From Radicibacter daui (lineage in GTDB: Bacteria; Pseudomonadota; Alphaproteobacteria; Radicibacterales; Radicibacteraceae), in assembly GCA_030657355.1 (NCBI GenBank), contig CP131057.1:124001-188000 (forward strand): a DNA stretch of 64,000 bases, read 5' to 3'. A model generated the notes under the pieces. That model did not search any database, had not been told where the DNA came from, and saw only the letters and a list, made by a program, of their open reading frames with translations. The position numbers and the translations under genes were made by a program. This document shows, piece after piece, positions 16,320 through 25,302 of the stretch (positions are counted from its first letter, which is position 1; every line of letters begins with the position of its first letter).

Positions 16320-17162
16320 ATGCGTTTATTCTCTTGGGTTGTCTGTTTACCTGCCGTCGCAGCTCTTCTGGCGGGCCCGGTTTCCGCCAAGGAATGGAAG
16401 ACGGTTACCATTACGCTTGAAGGGGCTTACGCCCCGTGGAACACGACCAATGCGGATGGCACTCTCGGTGGCTTTGAGCCGGAACTGGCCAAGGTTCTGT
16501 GCGCCCGCATGAATGTTGAGTGCAAACTGGTGGCCTCTGACTGGGACGGCATGATCACCGCCCTGAATGCCGGCAAGTTCGATGTCATCATGGACGCGCT
16601 GGCTATTACGGATGAGCGCCGGCAGGTGATTGATTTTTCAATACCCTACGCTTCCACGCCGGCCGGCTTCGCGACAGCGAAAAACGGATCGCTGGCGAAT
16701 ATCTCTGGCACCGGAACCACCGTTTCACTGGACGTCGGCGAGAACAAGGGGGCTCCGGCAATCAAGGCACTGCGCACCGCCCTCAAGGGCAAAGCCATCG
16801 GCATCATGACGGCAACCGCCTATGCGGGGTTTATCCGGGACAATTTCGGCGATGTCGCGGACATTCAGGAATACAAGACCGGCCCGGAACGCGATCTCGA
16901 TTTGCAGGCTGGCCGTATTGATGTCGGCTTCGACGATGCGGTCTATTTCTCCAGCGCCTTTGACGAGATGGGCGGGGAACTGGTTTTCACCGGACCGCTG
17001 ATCGGCGGGCCCGTCTGGGGAGAGGGCGAAGCGCTGGGGTTGCGCAAGAGCGACACGGACTTGCGTGACATGTTCAATGCCGCAATACGTTCCGCGCTTG
17101 AGGACGGCACCGTGCGCACCCTGTCGGAGAAGTACCTGAAGACGGATGTGACGCCGAAATGA
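16320..17162 (+). CDS. Amino-acid-type (HisJ/ArgT) periplasmic binding protein
   Basis: 280 residues with a signal peptide (RLFSWVVCLPAVAALLAGPV, cut near VSA/KEW). The mature protein has the family-3 solute-binding pattern: TITLEGAYAPWNTTNADGTL, GFEPELAKVLCARMNVECKL, DWDGMITALNAGKFDVIMDA and MTATAYAGFIRDNFGD. Such proteins bind polar or basic amino acids, opines or related compounds. No permease or ATPase gene lies next to it, so it would have to use a transporter encoded elsewhere. It sits behind the oxygenase gene in the same direction and is likely co-transcribed. Confidence 0.9.
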   Translation: MRLFSWVVCLPAVAALLAGPVSAKEWKTVTITLEGAYAPWNTTNADGTLGGFEPELAKVLCARMNVECKLVASDWDGMITALNAGKFDVIMDALAITDERRQVIDFSIPYASTPAGFATAKNGSLANISGTGTTVSLDVGENKGAPAIKALRTALKGKAIGIMTATAYAGFIRDNFGDVADIQEYKTGPERDLDLQAGRIDVGFDDAVYFSSAFDEMGGELVFTGPLIGGPVWGEGEALGLRKSDTDLRDMFNAAIRSALEDGTVRTLSEKYLKTDVTPK

Positions 17163-17169
17163 AAAGAGC

Positions 17170-17205
17170 CGGGTAGCGGCCTTGGGATAATCCGGCCGCT
17201 ACCCG
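17170..17205. terminator. Hairpin between convergent binding-protein and AsmA genes
   Basis: CGGGTAGCGGCC (17170-17181) pairs perfectly with GGCCGCTACCCG (17194-17205) around a 12-base loop. There is no long T run on either side, so termination may be weak or Rho-assisted. Confidence 0.6.
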
Positions 17206-17223
17206 CTTCCATCGGACTACTCC

Positions 17224-19284
17224 CTAGTTCCCGAACAGCCCCTTGAGCGCCCCGCCGATGGCATCCACCGGGTTGCTGGACGAGCCGGAGGTGCTGCTGC
17301 CGCTGTCGGTTCCGGAGCTGGAGGAGCTGCCACTATCCTGCATGCAGGGCTGGCCGTCCGAGCCGGCGCCGAGGTCGCCGAGGCCGAGCAGCAGGGCCGG
17401 CGGGAACGCCGCACCGCCCAGCAGGCCGCCAAGGCGTTTGATGGTGGCGGTGGTGTCGGGCCGGAAGCTCGGTTTCGTCAGCGGACCGGTGACGTTGATC
17501 GGCACGGCGGTGGTAAGGGTGGTGGATTTCGGGCGCGGGTCGATCTGGAGATCGAGCTGCTCCTTGCCCAGATCGATGGTGCCGGTGACCCCGATCAGCA
17601 CGTTCGTGGTGTCGATGGCCGCCGGCTTCAGTTCGGCAATGCCCTTGTTGATGGGGATTTGGGCTGCGGCGCACTGGATGACGGTGTAGCCATTGGAGCT
17701 GCCGGGCAGCAGCGAGGACAGCATGGTGGTGGCACCGCCCACCCATTCGTCGAGCGCGCTGGTCTGCAGCTTGCCCTTGCCCATCAGCAGGCTGCCATTG
17801 CCATTCAGCGAGGCCATGATGTCATGCACCGAGGCGCCGCGGCCCTTGACGTCGAAGCTGGTGTCGACCGTGCCTTCCAGCTTGTCGGTGACCTTGAGCT
17901 CCTTGAGCAGGCGGCCGAGATCGACATGTTTGGCATCGCCGGCAAGGGCGACGGCCGCCGGGCTCGTATGGCCATCAACGGTGCCATTGCCGGTAATGGC
18001 CGCCCCATAGATGCTGGTGGAAAGCTTGCTGATCGTGAGCTTGCCGCCACTGAGGGTGGCGGCCACATCCAGCGGTTCGGCCGTCAGCTTGCGAGCGATC
18101 AGCTTGCCGGCCTTCAGCGAAAAATTGCCATCCACCAGCCGCAGCGCTGTGAGATCCAGCGGGCTCGTGGGGAATACCTTGCCGACGGGTGTGCCGGACT
18201 TTGCCGCATCCGTGCCACCGCTGTTGGCGCCCTTGTCGCCGAGATCGAGGAACGGGTCCAGCGTCAGCGTGTCGGTCGTCAGCGCAAGATTGACCCTGGC
18301 CGGCATTGTCTGGGCTTCCAGAGAACCGGAACCCTTGAGGCTGTTGTCGCCGAGCGTGAGGGCAAGGTTAGAAATATCTATCTTTTTGGCCAGATCGCCC
18401 GCGAGATCGGCGCTCAGCTTGTAGGCGCCGAGATCCGGCGGGACACTGCCGATCACCGGAGCAAGAGCACTGAAATCATCAGCGCTCGCCGCCAGGCTCA
18501 GCTTGAGGCCGGCCATGGAAAGCGGCTTTGCCAGTGTGCCCTTGAGGCTGGTTTTCGAATTGCCGAGCTTGACCGTCAGATCAACGCTGGCCGGCTGGTC
18601 GTCCAGAAGCGCGGCGAGCGGGCCGGCAGATCCTTCGGCGGAAAGGTCGAGCGCGGCGCTGCCCTGGCCCAGTTTTCCTGCAAGGTCGATATCGAGCGGT
18701 TCGTCATCGGCATCCGCGCCGAGGGTCAGCTTGTCGATGGTGAGGTCGATCGAGCGGCCCGTCACCTGGTTGTCGACGACGATATGCGTGTCGGTGACGC
18801 TGACTTCGCGGATATCGGGAGACACCTGGAAGCCGCCGCTTTCATTGCCGGCCTGCTGCAGGCTCTGTTTGGCGGCCTGTTTGTCGCCGGTGCTGAAATC
18901 CAGATTGCTCTTGCCGGCCTTGTTCGTCTCGACGCGAATGATGCCGCCATCGAGCACGACGCTGTCGATCTGCACCTCCTTGTGCAGAAGGGGCATCAGG
19001 GAAAACGTGACTTCCAGGGAGCCGATCTGCAGCATGGTTGGCTGCTTGCTCCACGAGGCGTTGGAGAGGGTGACGGAGGCGATGCTGACCGTCGGGACCA
19101 GTGAGGGCGTAAAGGAAATCTCGCCATTCAGTTCGGCGGTGCGGCCGGTGGCTTTTTCAATCGCCTCGGTGATACGCGGCTTCAGCCGGTTGAGATCGAA
19201 GGTGGTGATATAGACGGCAAGGCCGCCAATGCTGACGACCAGCAGGCCGGCGATAACACCGACGATCCACAAAAAGCGCCGCAT
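17224..19284 (-). CDS. AsmA-family envelope protein
   Basis: 686 residues from the ATG at 19284, chosen for the AGGAGAGG site just upstream and because it puts the membrane anchor at the N-terminus. Residues about 4-26 are that anchor (FLWIVGVIAGLLVVSIGGLA), followed by the AsmA hallmark FDLNRLKPRITEAIEKATGR. The rest is a long run of beta-rich, repeat-like segments typical of the AsmA/TamB superfamily, proposed to shuttle phospholipids to the outer membrane. The C-terminal 40 residues are a Ser/Gly-rich tail with one Cys, ending in IGGALKGLFGN. It is alone in its transcription unit. Confidence 0.88.
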   Translation of the reverse strand: MRRFLWIVGVIAGLLVVSIGGLAVYITTFDLNRLKPRITEAIEKATGRTAELNGEISFTPSLVPTVSIASVTLSNASWSKQPTMLQIGSLEVTFSLMPLLHKEVQIDSVVLDGGIIRVETNKAGKSNLDFSTGDKQAAKQSLQQAGNESGGFQVSPDIREVSVTDTHIVVDNQVTGRSIDLTIDKLTLGADADDEPLDIDLAGKLGQGSAALDLSAEGSAGPLAALLDDQPASVDLTVKLGNSKTSLKGTLAKPLSMAGLKLSLAASADDFSALAPVIGSVPPDLGAYKLSADLAGDLAKKIDISNLALTLGDNSLKGSGSLEAQTMPARVNLALTTDTLTLDPFLDLGDKGANSGGTDAAKSGTPVGKVFPTSPLDLTALRLVDGNFSLKAGKLIARKLTAEPLDVAATLSGGKLTISKLSTSIYGAAITGNGTVDGHTSPAAVALAGDAKHVDLGRLLKELKVTDKLEGTVDTSFDVKGRGASVHDIMASLNGNGSLLMGKGKLQTSALDEWVGGATTMLSSLLPGSSNGYTVIQCAAAQIPINKGIAELKPAAIDTTNVLIGVTGTIDLGKEQLDLQIDPRPKSTTLTTAVPINVTGPLTKPSFRPDTTATIKRLGGLLGGAAFPPALLLGLGDLGAGSDGQPCMQDSGSSSSSGTDSGSSTSGSSSNPVDAIGGALKGLFGN

Positions 19285-19562
19285 GGGCCTCTCCTGCATT
19301 TTTTCCCGGCGGCCGGCAGCCCTTGTGCCGGAACCGGCCTTCTCAGGATCCAAACCTAAAGGTAATGCCTAAGGTTGCGATGACAAGCCACGGAGGCCAT
19401 TTCATGGCGATGAAACTGGCCGCCGCCGCGTCCCTCAGACCCCCTTATGCAGAAGGAACGACCGGCGTGTTCAGTTGTTGGATGAGCATGGTTTCGGGCA
19501 GCGTTACGACAGCGGTGCCCGATGCCGGACGCTCTATCCAAAATCATCGGAGGAATAGGAAA

Positions 19563-20063
19563 ATGGCTTTGTTCTCCAAAGACATCAAGTCGATGGATGA
19601 TCTTTTCATGCACACGCTGCAGGACATCTATTACGCGGAGAAGCAGATCGAAAAGGCGCTGCCGAAGATGATCAAGAAGGCCAGTGATGGCCCGCTGAAA
19701 GATGGGTTCTCCCTGCACCTCGAGGAGACCCATGGCCATGTGAAACGGCTTGAGCAGGTGTTCGAGCTCCTGGGCATGGAGCCGAAGGGCGTCACCTGCC
19801 CGGCCATCGATGGCATCATCAAGGAGGCCGACGAAATTGCCGGTGACATCGGCAACTCCGAAGTGATGGACGCGGCACTTGCCGCCGCGGCGCAGGCCGT
19901 GGAGCATTATGAGATGACCCGCTACGGCACTCTCATCGCCTGGGCCGGTGAAATGGGCCGTCAGGACTGCCAGCGTCTGTTTGAGGCCACGCTGCAGGAA
20001 GAGCGGGCTGCCGACGAGAAGCTGACCAGGCTGGCGGAGAGCCGCCTTAACCGCGCCGCCTGA
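19563..20063 (+). CDS. DUF892 (YciF-like) ferritin-fold protein
   Basis: 166 residues from the ATG at 19563, preceded by GGAGGAATAGG. The sequence SMDDLFMHTLQDIYYAEKQI, then EKALPKMIKKAS, then HLEETHGHVKRLEQVFELLG, then AVEHYEMTRYGTLIAWA, is the DUF892/YciF four-helix pattern, with Glu and His residues placed as in a di-metal ferritin-like site. Members respond to stress; the biochemical role is not settled. The gene diverges from asmA over 278 bases that hold its promoter; I saw no other feature there. Confidence 0.88.
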   Translation: MALFSKDIKSMDDLFMHTLQDIYYAEKQIEKALPKMIKKASDGPLKDGFSLHLEETHGHVKRLEQVFELLGMEPKGVTCPAIDGIIKEADEIAGDIGNSEVMDAALAAAAQAVEHYEMTRYGTLIAWAGEMGRQDCQRLFEATLQEERAADEKLTRLAESRLNRAA

Positions 20064-20107
20064 GCTTTTCTTCCGGCAGGCGGTTGAAAGCGACGCGCCC
20101 GGTCCCG

Positions 20108-20458
20108 TCAGTCGTCCTTGCGGTCGATCAGATCCTCGACGGCACGGCGGGCCTGGGCGTGGCTCGCATGCGGAAAACGCCGGCGATAGGCTTCAATGGC
20201 CTTGTTCATCAGCTCAGTGGTCTCGTCCAGCGGTTCCGCTTCCATCGGGGTCCATTCCGGGGCCTCAAGGTCGCGTTCCGGCTCGCTGGCCGGATGGGGA
20301 CGCCATTCGGCGCACCAGTCGGTTGAAAGCGTGCGCGGGAACTTGCCATCCGGGTAGCGGTCGGTCACGACCGGCGGAAAACGATGGCAAATGCCATGCG
20401 GCCCCCGTTCTCTCACACCTTCTCCGGCCCACAGGCGGCAGCTGTAACAATTATTCAT
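20108..20458 (-). CDS. Small conserved-looking protein with four Cys, function unknown
   Basis: 116 residues from the ATG at 20458; the longer frame upstream lacks protein-like composition and overlaps the start of the next gene's leader. Four cysteines, C4 and C7 (NCYSCRLW), C24 (GICHRFPP) and C48 (DWCAEWRP), could bind a metal such as zinc. The C-terminal third (MNKAIEAYRRRFPHASHAQA, then RRAVEDLIDRKDD) is a charged helix. It is convergent with the DUF892 gene. I do not recognise a named family and propose no function. Confidence 0.6.
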   Translation of the reverse strand: MNNCYSCRLWAGEGVRERGPHGICHRFPPVVTDRYPDGKFPRTLSTDWCAEWRPHPASEPERDLEAPEWTPMEAEPLDETTELMNKAIEAYRRRFPHASHAQARRAVEDLIDRKDD

Positions 20459-20586
20459 CGGATAACCCGTAAGGGAGTGACGGTGGAGAAGCCTCGCGGC
20501 TAACTTAGCGGGCGAGGCGGGCGCTCGCCAAGGGTGAAACCGGGTGGCCGTCTGCTTCCGTCTGACCTCTTTTCTCCCCGTGTCCG

Positions 20587-21234
20587 ATGCCGCGCCTCGC
20601 CTTCTTCCACACCGGCGACGTTCATGTCGCAACCTTCACTGCCCTGATGGCCGAGCTTGCCCCCCAGGTTACGCTGCAGCACCGGGTTCGCGCGGACCTG
20701 CTGGCGGCGGCGCAGCAGCCGCAAGCCGATCTCGCGGCTATCGGGGTGGAGCTTGGGCGCGAGCTCGCGGCTCTCGATGGCGCCGATCTGGTGGTCTGCA
20801 CCTGCTCTACGCTGGGCTCCCTGGCGGAGGCAGCGACCGGTATGGCCGCGCCAGTCTGGCGGGTGGACCGGCCGATGGCCCGGCAAGCCGTTCGTCTGGG
20901 GCCGGAGCTTCTGGTGGTGGCCTGTGTTGCCTCCACGCTCGCCCCTACCCTGGCGCTGCTGGAAGAGGAGGCGGCCAGGGCCGGCGTGCCTCTCGGGGCC
21001 CGGACGCTGGTGCTGGACGATCTCTGGCCTTTGTTTCTGGCAGGCCGGCAGCAGGAGTATGTGAGCGCCATTGCAGCGCGGGCGGAGGCGGCGTTTGACG
21101 CAGAGGGGGCGGTAATACTGGCGCAGGCGTCGATGGCGCCGGCCGCCGGGTTGATGAGTGTGCCGGTGCCGGTTTTCTCCAGCCCGCGCAGTTGTGCCGA
21201 GGCGGCGGCTTCGTTTCTGGCCGCGAAGGTCTGA
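20587..21234 (+). CDS. Asp/Glu/hydantoin racemase-like protein
   Basis: 215 residues. The N-terminal half matches the Asp/Glu racemase fold, with FFHTGDVHVATFTALM at the start and DLVVCTCSTLGSLAEAATG at about 68-86, where Cys73 occupies the place of the first catalytic cysteine. In the second half the equivalent of the other catalytic cysteine appears as VILAQASMAPAAGL, with no Cys. True racemases use two cysteines, so this may be a one-sided enzyme (decarboxylase- or isomerase-like) or non-catalytic. The ATG has no strong ribosome binding site. It stands between convergent and divergent neighbours as a single gene. Confidence 0.7.
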   Translation: MPRLAFFHTGDVHVATFTALMAELAPQVTLQHRVRADLLAAAQQPQADLAAIGVELGRELAALDGADLVVCTCSTLGSLAEAATGMAAPVWRVDRPMARQAVRLGPELLVVACVASTLAPTLALLEEEAARAGVPLGARTLVLDDLWPLFLAGRQQEYVSAIAARAEAAFDAEGAVILAQASMAPAAGLMSVPVPVFSSPRSCAEAAASFLAAKV

Positions 21235-21264
21235 TCTTGCCGGCGTGAATGCAGGGAAAGATCA

Positions 21265-21298
21265 GGGCGGCATGCACAGCATGCCGCCCGTTTTCTTC
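21265..21298. terminator. Terminator between racemase-like gene and acyl-CoA ligase
   Basis: GGGCGGCATG (21265-21274) pairs with CATGCCGCCC (21280-21289) and is followed on the plus strand by GTTTTCTTC. It ends the racemase-like gene and may act on the convergent ligase as well. Confidence 0.75.
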
Positions 21299-21309
21299 AG
21301 CGCAGGCGC

Positions 21310-22992
21310 TTACGCCGCTGGCAGTCGCAGTTCCTTGCGCAGAATCTTGCCGACCGGCGATTTTGGCAGTTCCTCACGGAACTCGAACCGCTTGGGCAGC
21401 TTGTAGGAGGTGAGTTCCTTGCGGCAATGGTCGCGGATCATCTCGGCGGTCAGGTTCTGGTCCCGCCGGACGATGAAGGCCTTGACGCATTCGCCGGTCG
21501 CTTCGTCCGGTACGCCGATGACGGCGACTTCCGCGACACCTTCGAGCCTGGAGATGCAGTCCTCCACCTCGTTGGGGTAAACATTGAAGCCGCTGACGAC
21601 GATCATGTCCTTCTTGCGATCGACGATATGGAAGAAGCCTTCCGGATCCATCGTCGCCACGTCGCCGGTATAGAGCCAGCCGTTGCGGATGCTCTTTTCC
21701 GTCTCGTCCGGCCGGCGCCAGTAACCCAGCATCACCTGCGGCCCGTGGATCAGCAGCTCGCCGGGCATGCCGGCGGCGACATCCCGGCCTTCATCATCCA
21801 CGATGCGGCAATCGGTGCCCGGCAGCGGCACGCCGATGCTGTTTTCCTTCACCAGCGAGCCCAGCGGGTTGAAGTGGGTAACCGGCGAGGCTTCGGTAAG
21901 GCCATATCCTTCGATGATGGCGCTCTGGGTCAGTTCCCGCCAGCGGATGGAGACGGCCTTATGCAGCGCCATGCCGCCGGCAACGGAGAATTTCAGCGTC
22001 CTGGGCGGCGCTTCGCGGAACCAGGGCTCGTTGAGCAGCGCGGCGAAGAGCGTGTTGACGCCCGTCATCAGCGTGATCGGGTAACGCGCCAGCGCGGCCT
22101 TCATGTTGGTGAGCGGACGCGGTGACGGGATCAGGATATTGGTGCCGCCGATATGGAAGATGCCGAGCAAATTCACCGTGAAGGCGAAGATGTGGTAGAC
22201 AGGCAGCGCCGTCAGGCAGATTTCGCCGCCCCAGGTCAGCGGCTGGCTCATGAACTGGAAAGATTGCAGCGTGTTGCTGACGAGGTTGCCGTGCGAGAGC
22301 ATGGCGCCCTTGGCGATGCCGGTGGTGCCGCCGGTATATTGCAGCGCCGCCAGGGTCCCGAGTTCAATGCCTTCATCATACGCTGCCGCCTTGCGCGGAT
22401 CGCCGCCAAGCGTCTTCAGGAAAGACGTGTGGGCAAAACCGGCGACGGGAATCTGTTTGCGCACATGGCGCATGACGAAGGAAACCAGATAGCGGCGCAG
22501 GGTCGGGAGCAGGTCGCTCACGCAGGCGAGTACGACATGTTTGAGGCCGGGTATCTTTTCCGGATGCAGCCTGTCGGCGAAGAGATTGATGACAACCGCG
22601 GCCCGCACGTCGGCATCGTTGAACTGCCGTGTCACCTCCGGCTCGGTATAGAGCGGGTTGGTGTTGACGATGACGCAGCCGGCCTTGGCGATGCCGAAGG
22701 CGACGACCGGGTAGGCCAGACAGTTCGGCATCTGCACGCCGACACGCTCACCGGCGGCAAGGCCAAGCGTCTCGCGCAGATAGACGGCGAAGCGGTCGCT
22801 GAGCTCATCCACCTCGGCGAAGGTCAGGCTGCCTTCGGTGCCGTTGGGCAGCACGATTGTATAGGCGATGCGCTGGCCGTATCGGGCGGCGGCATTACGA
22901 ACAAGTTCGCCGATATTGCGTACCGGCGGACCGGCAAAGTCAGGACTCACACCAGGGGGATAGTAGGGGCGCCAAAGCTGTCCCTGAAGCAT
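21310..22992 (-). CDS. Long-chain-fatty-acid--CoA ligase (FadD-type)
   Basis: 560 residues of the adenylate-forming superfamily. The AMP/phosphate loop is YTGGTTGIAKGAMLSHGNL (about 217-235). IEGYGLTEASPVTHFNP is the A5 motif, GWLYTGDVATMDPEGFFHIV with DRKKDMIVVSGFNVYPNEVE covers A7-A8, and LPKSPVGKILRKELR carries the A10 catalytic lysine. The N-terminal WRPYYPPGVSPD segment matches the FadD subgroup. It activates fatty acids with ATP and CoA for beta-oxidation or lipid use. The gene stands alone. Confidence 0.92.
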   Translation of the reverse strand: MLQGQLWRPYYPPGVSPDFAGPPVRNIGELVRNAAARYGQRIAYTIVLPNGTEGSLTFAEVDELSDRFAVYLRETLGLAAGERVGVQMPNCLAYPVVAFGIAKAGCVIVNTNPLYTEPEVTRQFNDADVRAAVVINLFADRLHPEKIPGLKHVVLACVSDLLPTLRRYLVSFVMRHVRKQIPVAGFAHTSFLKTLGGDPRKAAAYDEGIELGTLAALQYTGGTTGIAKGAMLSHGNLVSNTLQSFQFMSQPLTWGGEICLTALPVYHIFAFTVNLLGIFHIGGTNILIPSPRPLTNMKAALARYPITLMTGVNTLFAALLNEPWFREAPPRTLKFSVAGGMALHKAVSIRWRELTQSAIIEGYGLTEASPVTHFNPLGSLVKENSIGVPLPGTDCRIVDDEGRDVAAGMPGELLIHGPQVMLGYWRRPDETEKSIRNGWLYTGDVATMDPEGFFHIVDRKKDMIVVSGFNVYPNEVEDCISRLEGVAEVAVIGVPDEATGECVKAFIVRRDQNLTAEMIRDHCRKELTSYKLPKRFEFREELPKSPVGKILRKELRLPAA

Positions 22993-23491
22993 TCTCGGAC
23001 CTTTCTTCCCTATGACCTGGCCGCTTTTCTCATTCTAGCAGAGATTGTCGGCTGTACCGGGGTCATTCATCCGCGCCCCGATTTCCTTTCCACAATGATA
23101 CTTAGATTTCGATTGGTCCAGGGTTTCTGCGCCCTGAGGACAAAAGGGAGCAATAAATACCCGGTCCGCCATCCCGTTAACCAAGCCATGCGCCCCACTC
23201 ATGCTGCACTGCGAAAAACGCAAGGGGACACTCAGCTGGAAGCGGTTACCTTTTTCGAGGCGAGGGTAGTGATGAGGAGCTGCTCGCGCCGGCGGACCCG
23301 CCGCGTGCCGGACATTCCGGCATCGGGTTCCGATCCTGTGGCCCTTCGGCCAGAGGCTGCGAAAACGGTAAAAGCCGGTCGCGCCCGTCAACAATCCTGG
23401 CTCCGCTCCCGATCAGGGAGGTGGAGTGACCCGTCAAAGGGTTCCGGCCGGTTCGACCGCCGGGACCGACAGACAGCAAGGAGCAGTCGAC
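22993..23491. other. 500-base gap with no convincing gene
   Basis: Open frames here on both strands lack protein-like composition and ribosome binding sites, and extend into genes on the other strand. The stretch must hold the promoters for the acyl-CoA ligase (minus) and the DUF1127 gene (plus). I see no RNA gene or repeat. Confidence 0.6.
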
Positions 23492-23815
23492 ATGCTGACC
23501 CGCATCGTGAATTCCCTGAGCCAGTCCCTCCAGCTGTACCGCGAGCGTGCGGCGACCATTGCCCGCCTTGAGGCGATGCCGGACCGCGCCCTTGCCGATA
23601 TCGGCGTGCCGCGCGCCCGCATCCGTCAGGTCGTCAAGCTGGCGCAGCTGCGCCGCATGAGCCTGCCGGGCCTTGTCGCCGCCGATGCGCCGAGCCTGCT
23701 GCAGACCATCTATAGCGGCGAAGAACTGACCGTCGACGAGGCGGTGTTCTCGCGTTTCGGCGTCGGCAATCTCTTCGAGCAGGCCGCCCGCCGCCCGGCC
23801 GATCACGCTGCCTGA
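23492..23815 (+). CDS. DUF1127-containing small protein
   Basis: 107 residues from the ATG at 23492, with AAGGAG nine bases upstream. Residues about 17-50 (LYRERAATIARLEAMPDRAL, ADIGVPRARIRQV) are the DUF1127 motif, found in small Arg-rich alphaproteobacterial proteins, some of which affect RNA turnover and phosphate or stress responses. The domain is followed by about 55 extra residues (MSLPGLVAADAPSLLQTIYS and so on) that I do not recognise; many family members end shortly after the motif. It is a single gene closed by a strong terminator. Confidence 0.82.
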   Translation: MLTRIVNSLSQSLQLYRERAATIARLEAMPDRALADIGVPRARIRQVVKLAQLRRMSLPGLVAADAPSLLQTIYSGEELTVDEAVFSRFGVGNLFEQAARRPADHAA

Positions 23816-23850
23816 AGCCGTAACGGACAGGCACCTTTCAAAAAGCAGCA

Positions 23851-23886
23851 AGGCCCGGACGATGATCGTCCGGGCCTCTTTTTTTG
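23851..23886. terminator. Strong terminator after DUF1127 gene
   Basis: AGGCCCGGACGAT (23851-23863) pairs perfectly with ATCGTCCGGGCCT (23865-23877), followed by CTTTTTTTT. It also lies downstream of the convergent hook gene. Confidence 0.92.
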
Positions 23887-23912
23887 GCGTCCGCTCGGTG
23901 GCAGTGCGTTTC

Positions 23913-25220
23913 TTACTGCTTGGAGTTCACCGCCGTCTGGGTCATCTGGTCGGTGGTCGTGATGATCTTCGTCGCCATCTGGTAGGCGCGCTGACTGATG
24001 ATCAGGTTGGAGAATTCGCTGGCGATATCGGTCGTGGAAGCTTCGACGGCATAGGGGGTGACACCGCCAAGCGGCTCCTGGCCGTCCGGTGTGGTGCCGC
24101 CGGAATAATAGTAACTCATGTCACCGGCATCAGCCGTGTAGGAGAAATCCTGCCCTTCAGCCGGTTTCAGCCCGTCATCATTGTTGAAGAACATGATGGG
24201 CAGTCGATAGAGCTTCAGCTCTTGGCCGTTGGAATAGCTGCCAACCAGGAAGCCCTGATCATCGAAGCCGATATCCTCAAGGTCCCCAGGTGGATAGCCA
24301 TTATCAGTCGTGCGTGGCGGAATAAAATCGCTCGCATACTGTGTTGTCTTGCTCAGATCCATAGTGATCTGCTGGCCGTTACCCAGGGTGACGGTAAAGT
24401 CTGACGGGGTCGGGGTGTTGCCCTGTCCCGAAGCCTCGGCGCTGGAGCCGGCGGCGGGTGTTTCGAAAGTGACGTCCTGCGATGCCAGGATCGTTCCGCC
24501 TTCGGTGTCGCGGGCCTGCACGGTCCAGCCATTGTCATCGGCAGTCTTGACCCACTCCACCCAGTATTTCGACGGGCTGGATGAGTTGGCGGCATAATAG
24601 GTGACGTTGGTGCCAATTGAATCCCCGGTCTCGGTCGCGCTGGGAATGTTGGCCTGATAGGTCATGGTCGTCGTCGCGCGGCCGGCAAGCTCGGGCGCAG
24701 CGGTCGAGGTGTTGATCTCGATGGGCTGAAGGACGGTTGTCGTCTGGCCGGTGAGGCTTACCGGATACCCCATGAGATAGTTACCGGAATTATTGACCAG
24801 CCGCATGATGCCGTTGGTCTGGTCCGGGGCGTTCGGATACTCCATCTTTTTGACGAAGTTGCCGTCGCGCGTATAGCGCAGGTCCGATACATCCGTGCTG
24901 CCAGGGGTCGTTTCGGTCGGGAAGAATCCGCGTCCTGAAATGGCGATGTCCAGCGAACGGTCCGTCGGGGTGATCGTGCCCTGGTTGCTGATCATATAGT
25001 CGGCGGTTGCACGCATGCCGTGGAAGAAGCTGCGCTGTTCGGGCGCGCTGACCCCGTACTGGTCGCCATGCGATGTCAGCAGGTCGGAAAAGAGAATGCG
25101 CTCGGACTTGTAACCGACGGTCTGGGAGTTGGAGATGTTGTTGCTGATCGCGGAGAGCGCCTTGCTCTCCCCGTTCAGGGCATTTACCCCAACTGCAAAA
25201 TTGCCGAACAATGTACTCAT
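23913..25220 (-). CDS. FlgE-type flagellar hook protein paralog
   Basis: 435 residues. The N-terminal heptad-rich rod/hook motif is complete (GVNALNGESKALSAISNNIS, NSQTVGYKSERILFSDLL), as is the C-terminal one (EASTTDIASEFSNLIISQRA, YQMATKIITTTDQMTQ). The middle contains the hook D1 signature ISGRGFFPTE and RYTRDGNFVKK. It is about the size of ordinary FlgE, yet a second, 998-residue hook protein precedes it in the same direction, 82 bases away. It may be the second subunit of a mixed hook, a hook-length variant or a rod-hook junction protein. It has no signal peptide, as expected for export through the flagellar type III system. Confidence 0.88.
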   Translation of the reverse strand: MSTLFGNFAVGVNALNGESKALSAISNNISNSQTVGYKSERILFSDLLTSHGDQYGVSAPEQRSFFHGMRATADYMISNQGTITPTDRSLDIAISGRGFFPTETTPGSTDVSDLRYTRDGNFVKKMEYPNAPDQTNGIMRLVNNSGNYLMGYPVSLTGQTTTVLQPIEINTSTAAPELAGRATTTMTYQANIPSATETGDSIGTNVTYYAANSSSPSKYWVEWVKTADDNGWTVQARDTEGGTILASQDVTFETPAAGSSAEASGQGNTPTPSDFTVTLGNGQQITMDLSKTTQYASDFIPPRTTDNGYPPGDLEDIGFDDQGFLVGSYSNGQELKLYRLPIMFFNNDDGLKPAEGQDFSYTADAGDMSYYYSGGTTPDGQEPLGGVTPYAVEASTTDIASEFSNLIISQRAYQMATKIITTTDQMTQTAVNSKQ

Positions 25221-25267
25221 CGCATCCTCGTTCCGGCCTGGGCTGGCAAAGCCAGCAACAGGAAATC

Positions 25268-25291
25268 GGCCCGGACCTCAGTGTCCGGGCC
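25268..25291. terminator. Hairpin between the two hook genes
   Basis: GGCCCGGAC (25268-25276) pairs with GTCCGGGCC (25283-25291). There is only a weak T stretch after it on the minus strand, so it may reduce rather than stop read-through into the second hook gene. Confidence 0.5.
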
Positions 25292-25302
25292 GCTCCTCAT
25301 CT

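Noticed and set aside
22153-23571. 472-codon plus-strand frame over the acyl-CoA ligase and the following gap
   Set aside because: It is antisense to a well-supported ligase, and its extension into the gap is low-complexity with no start signal.
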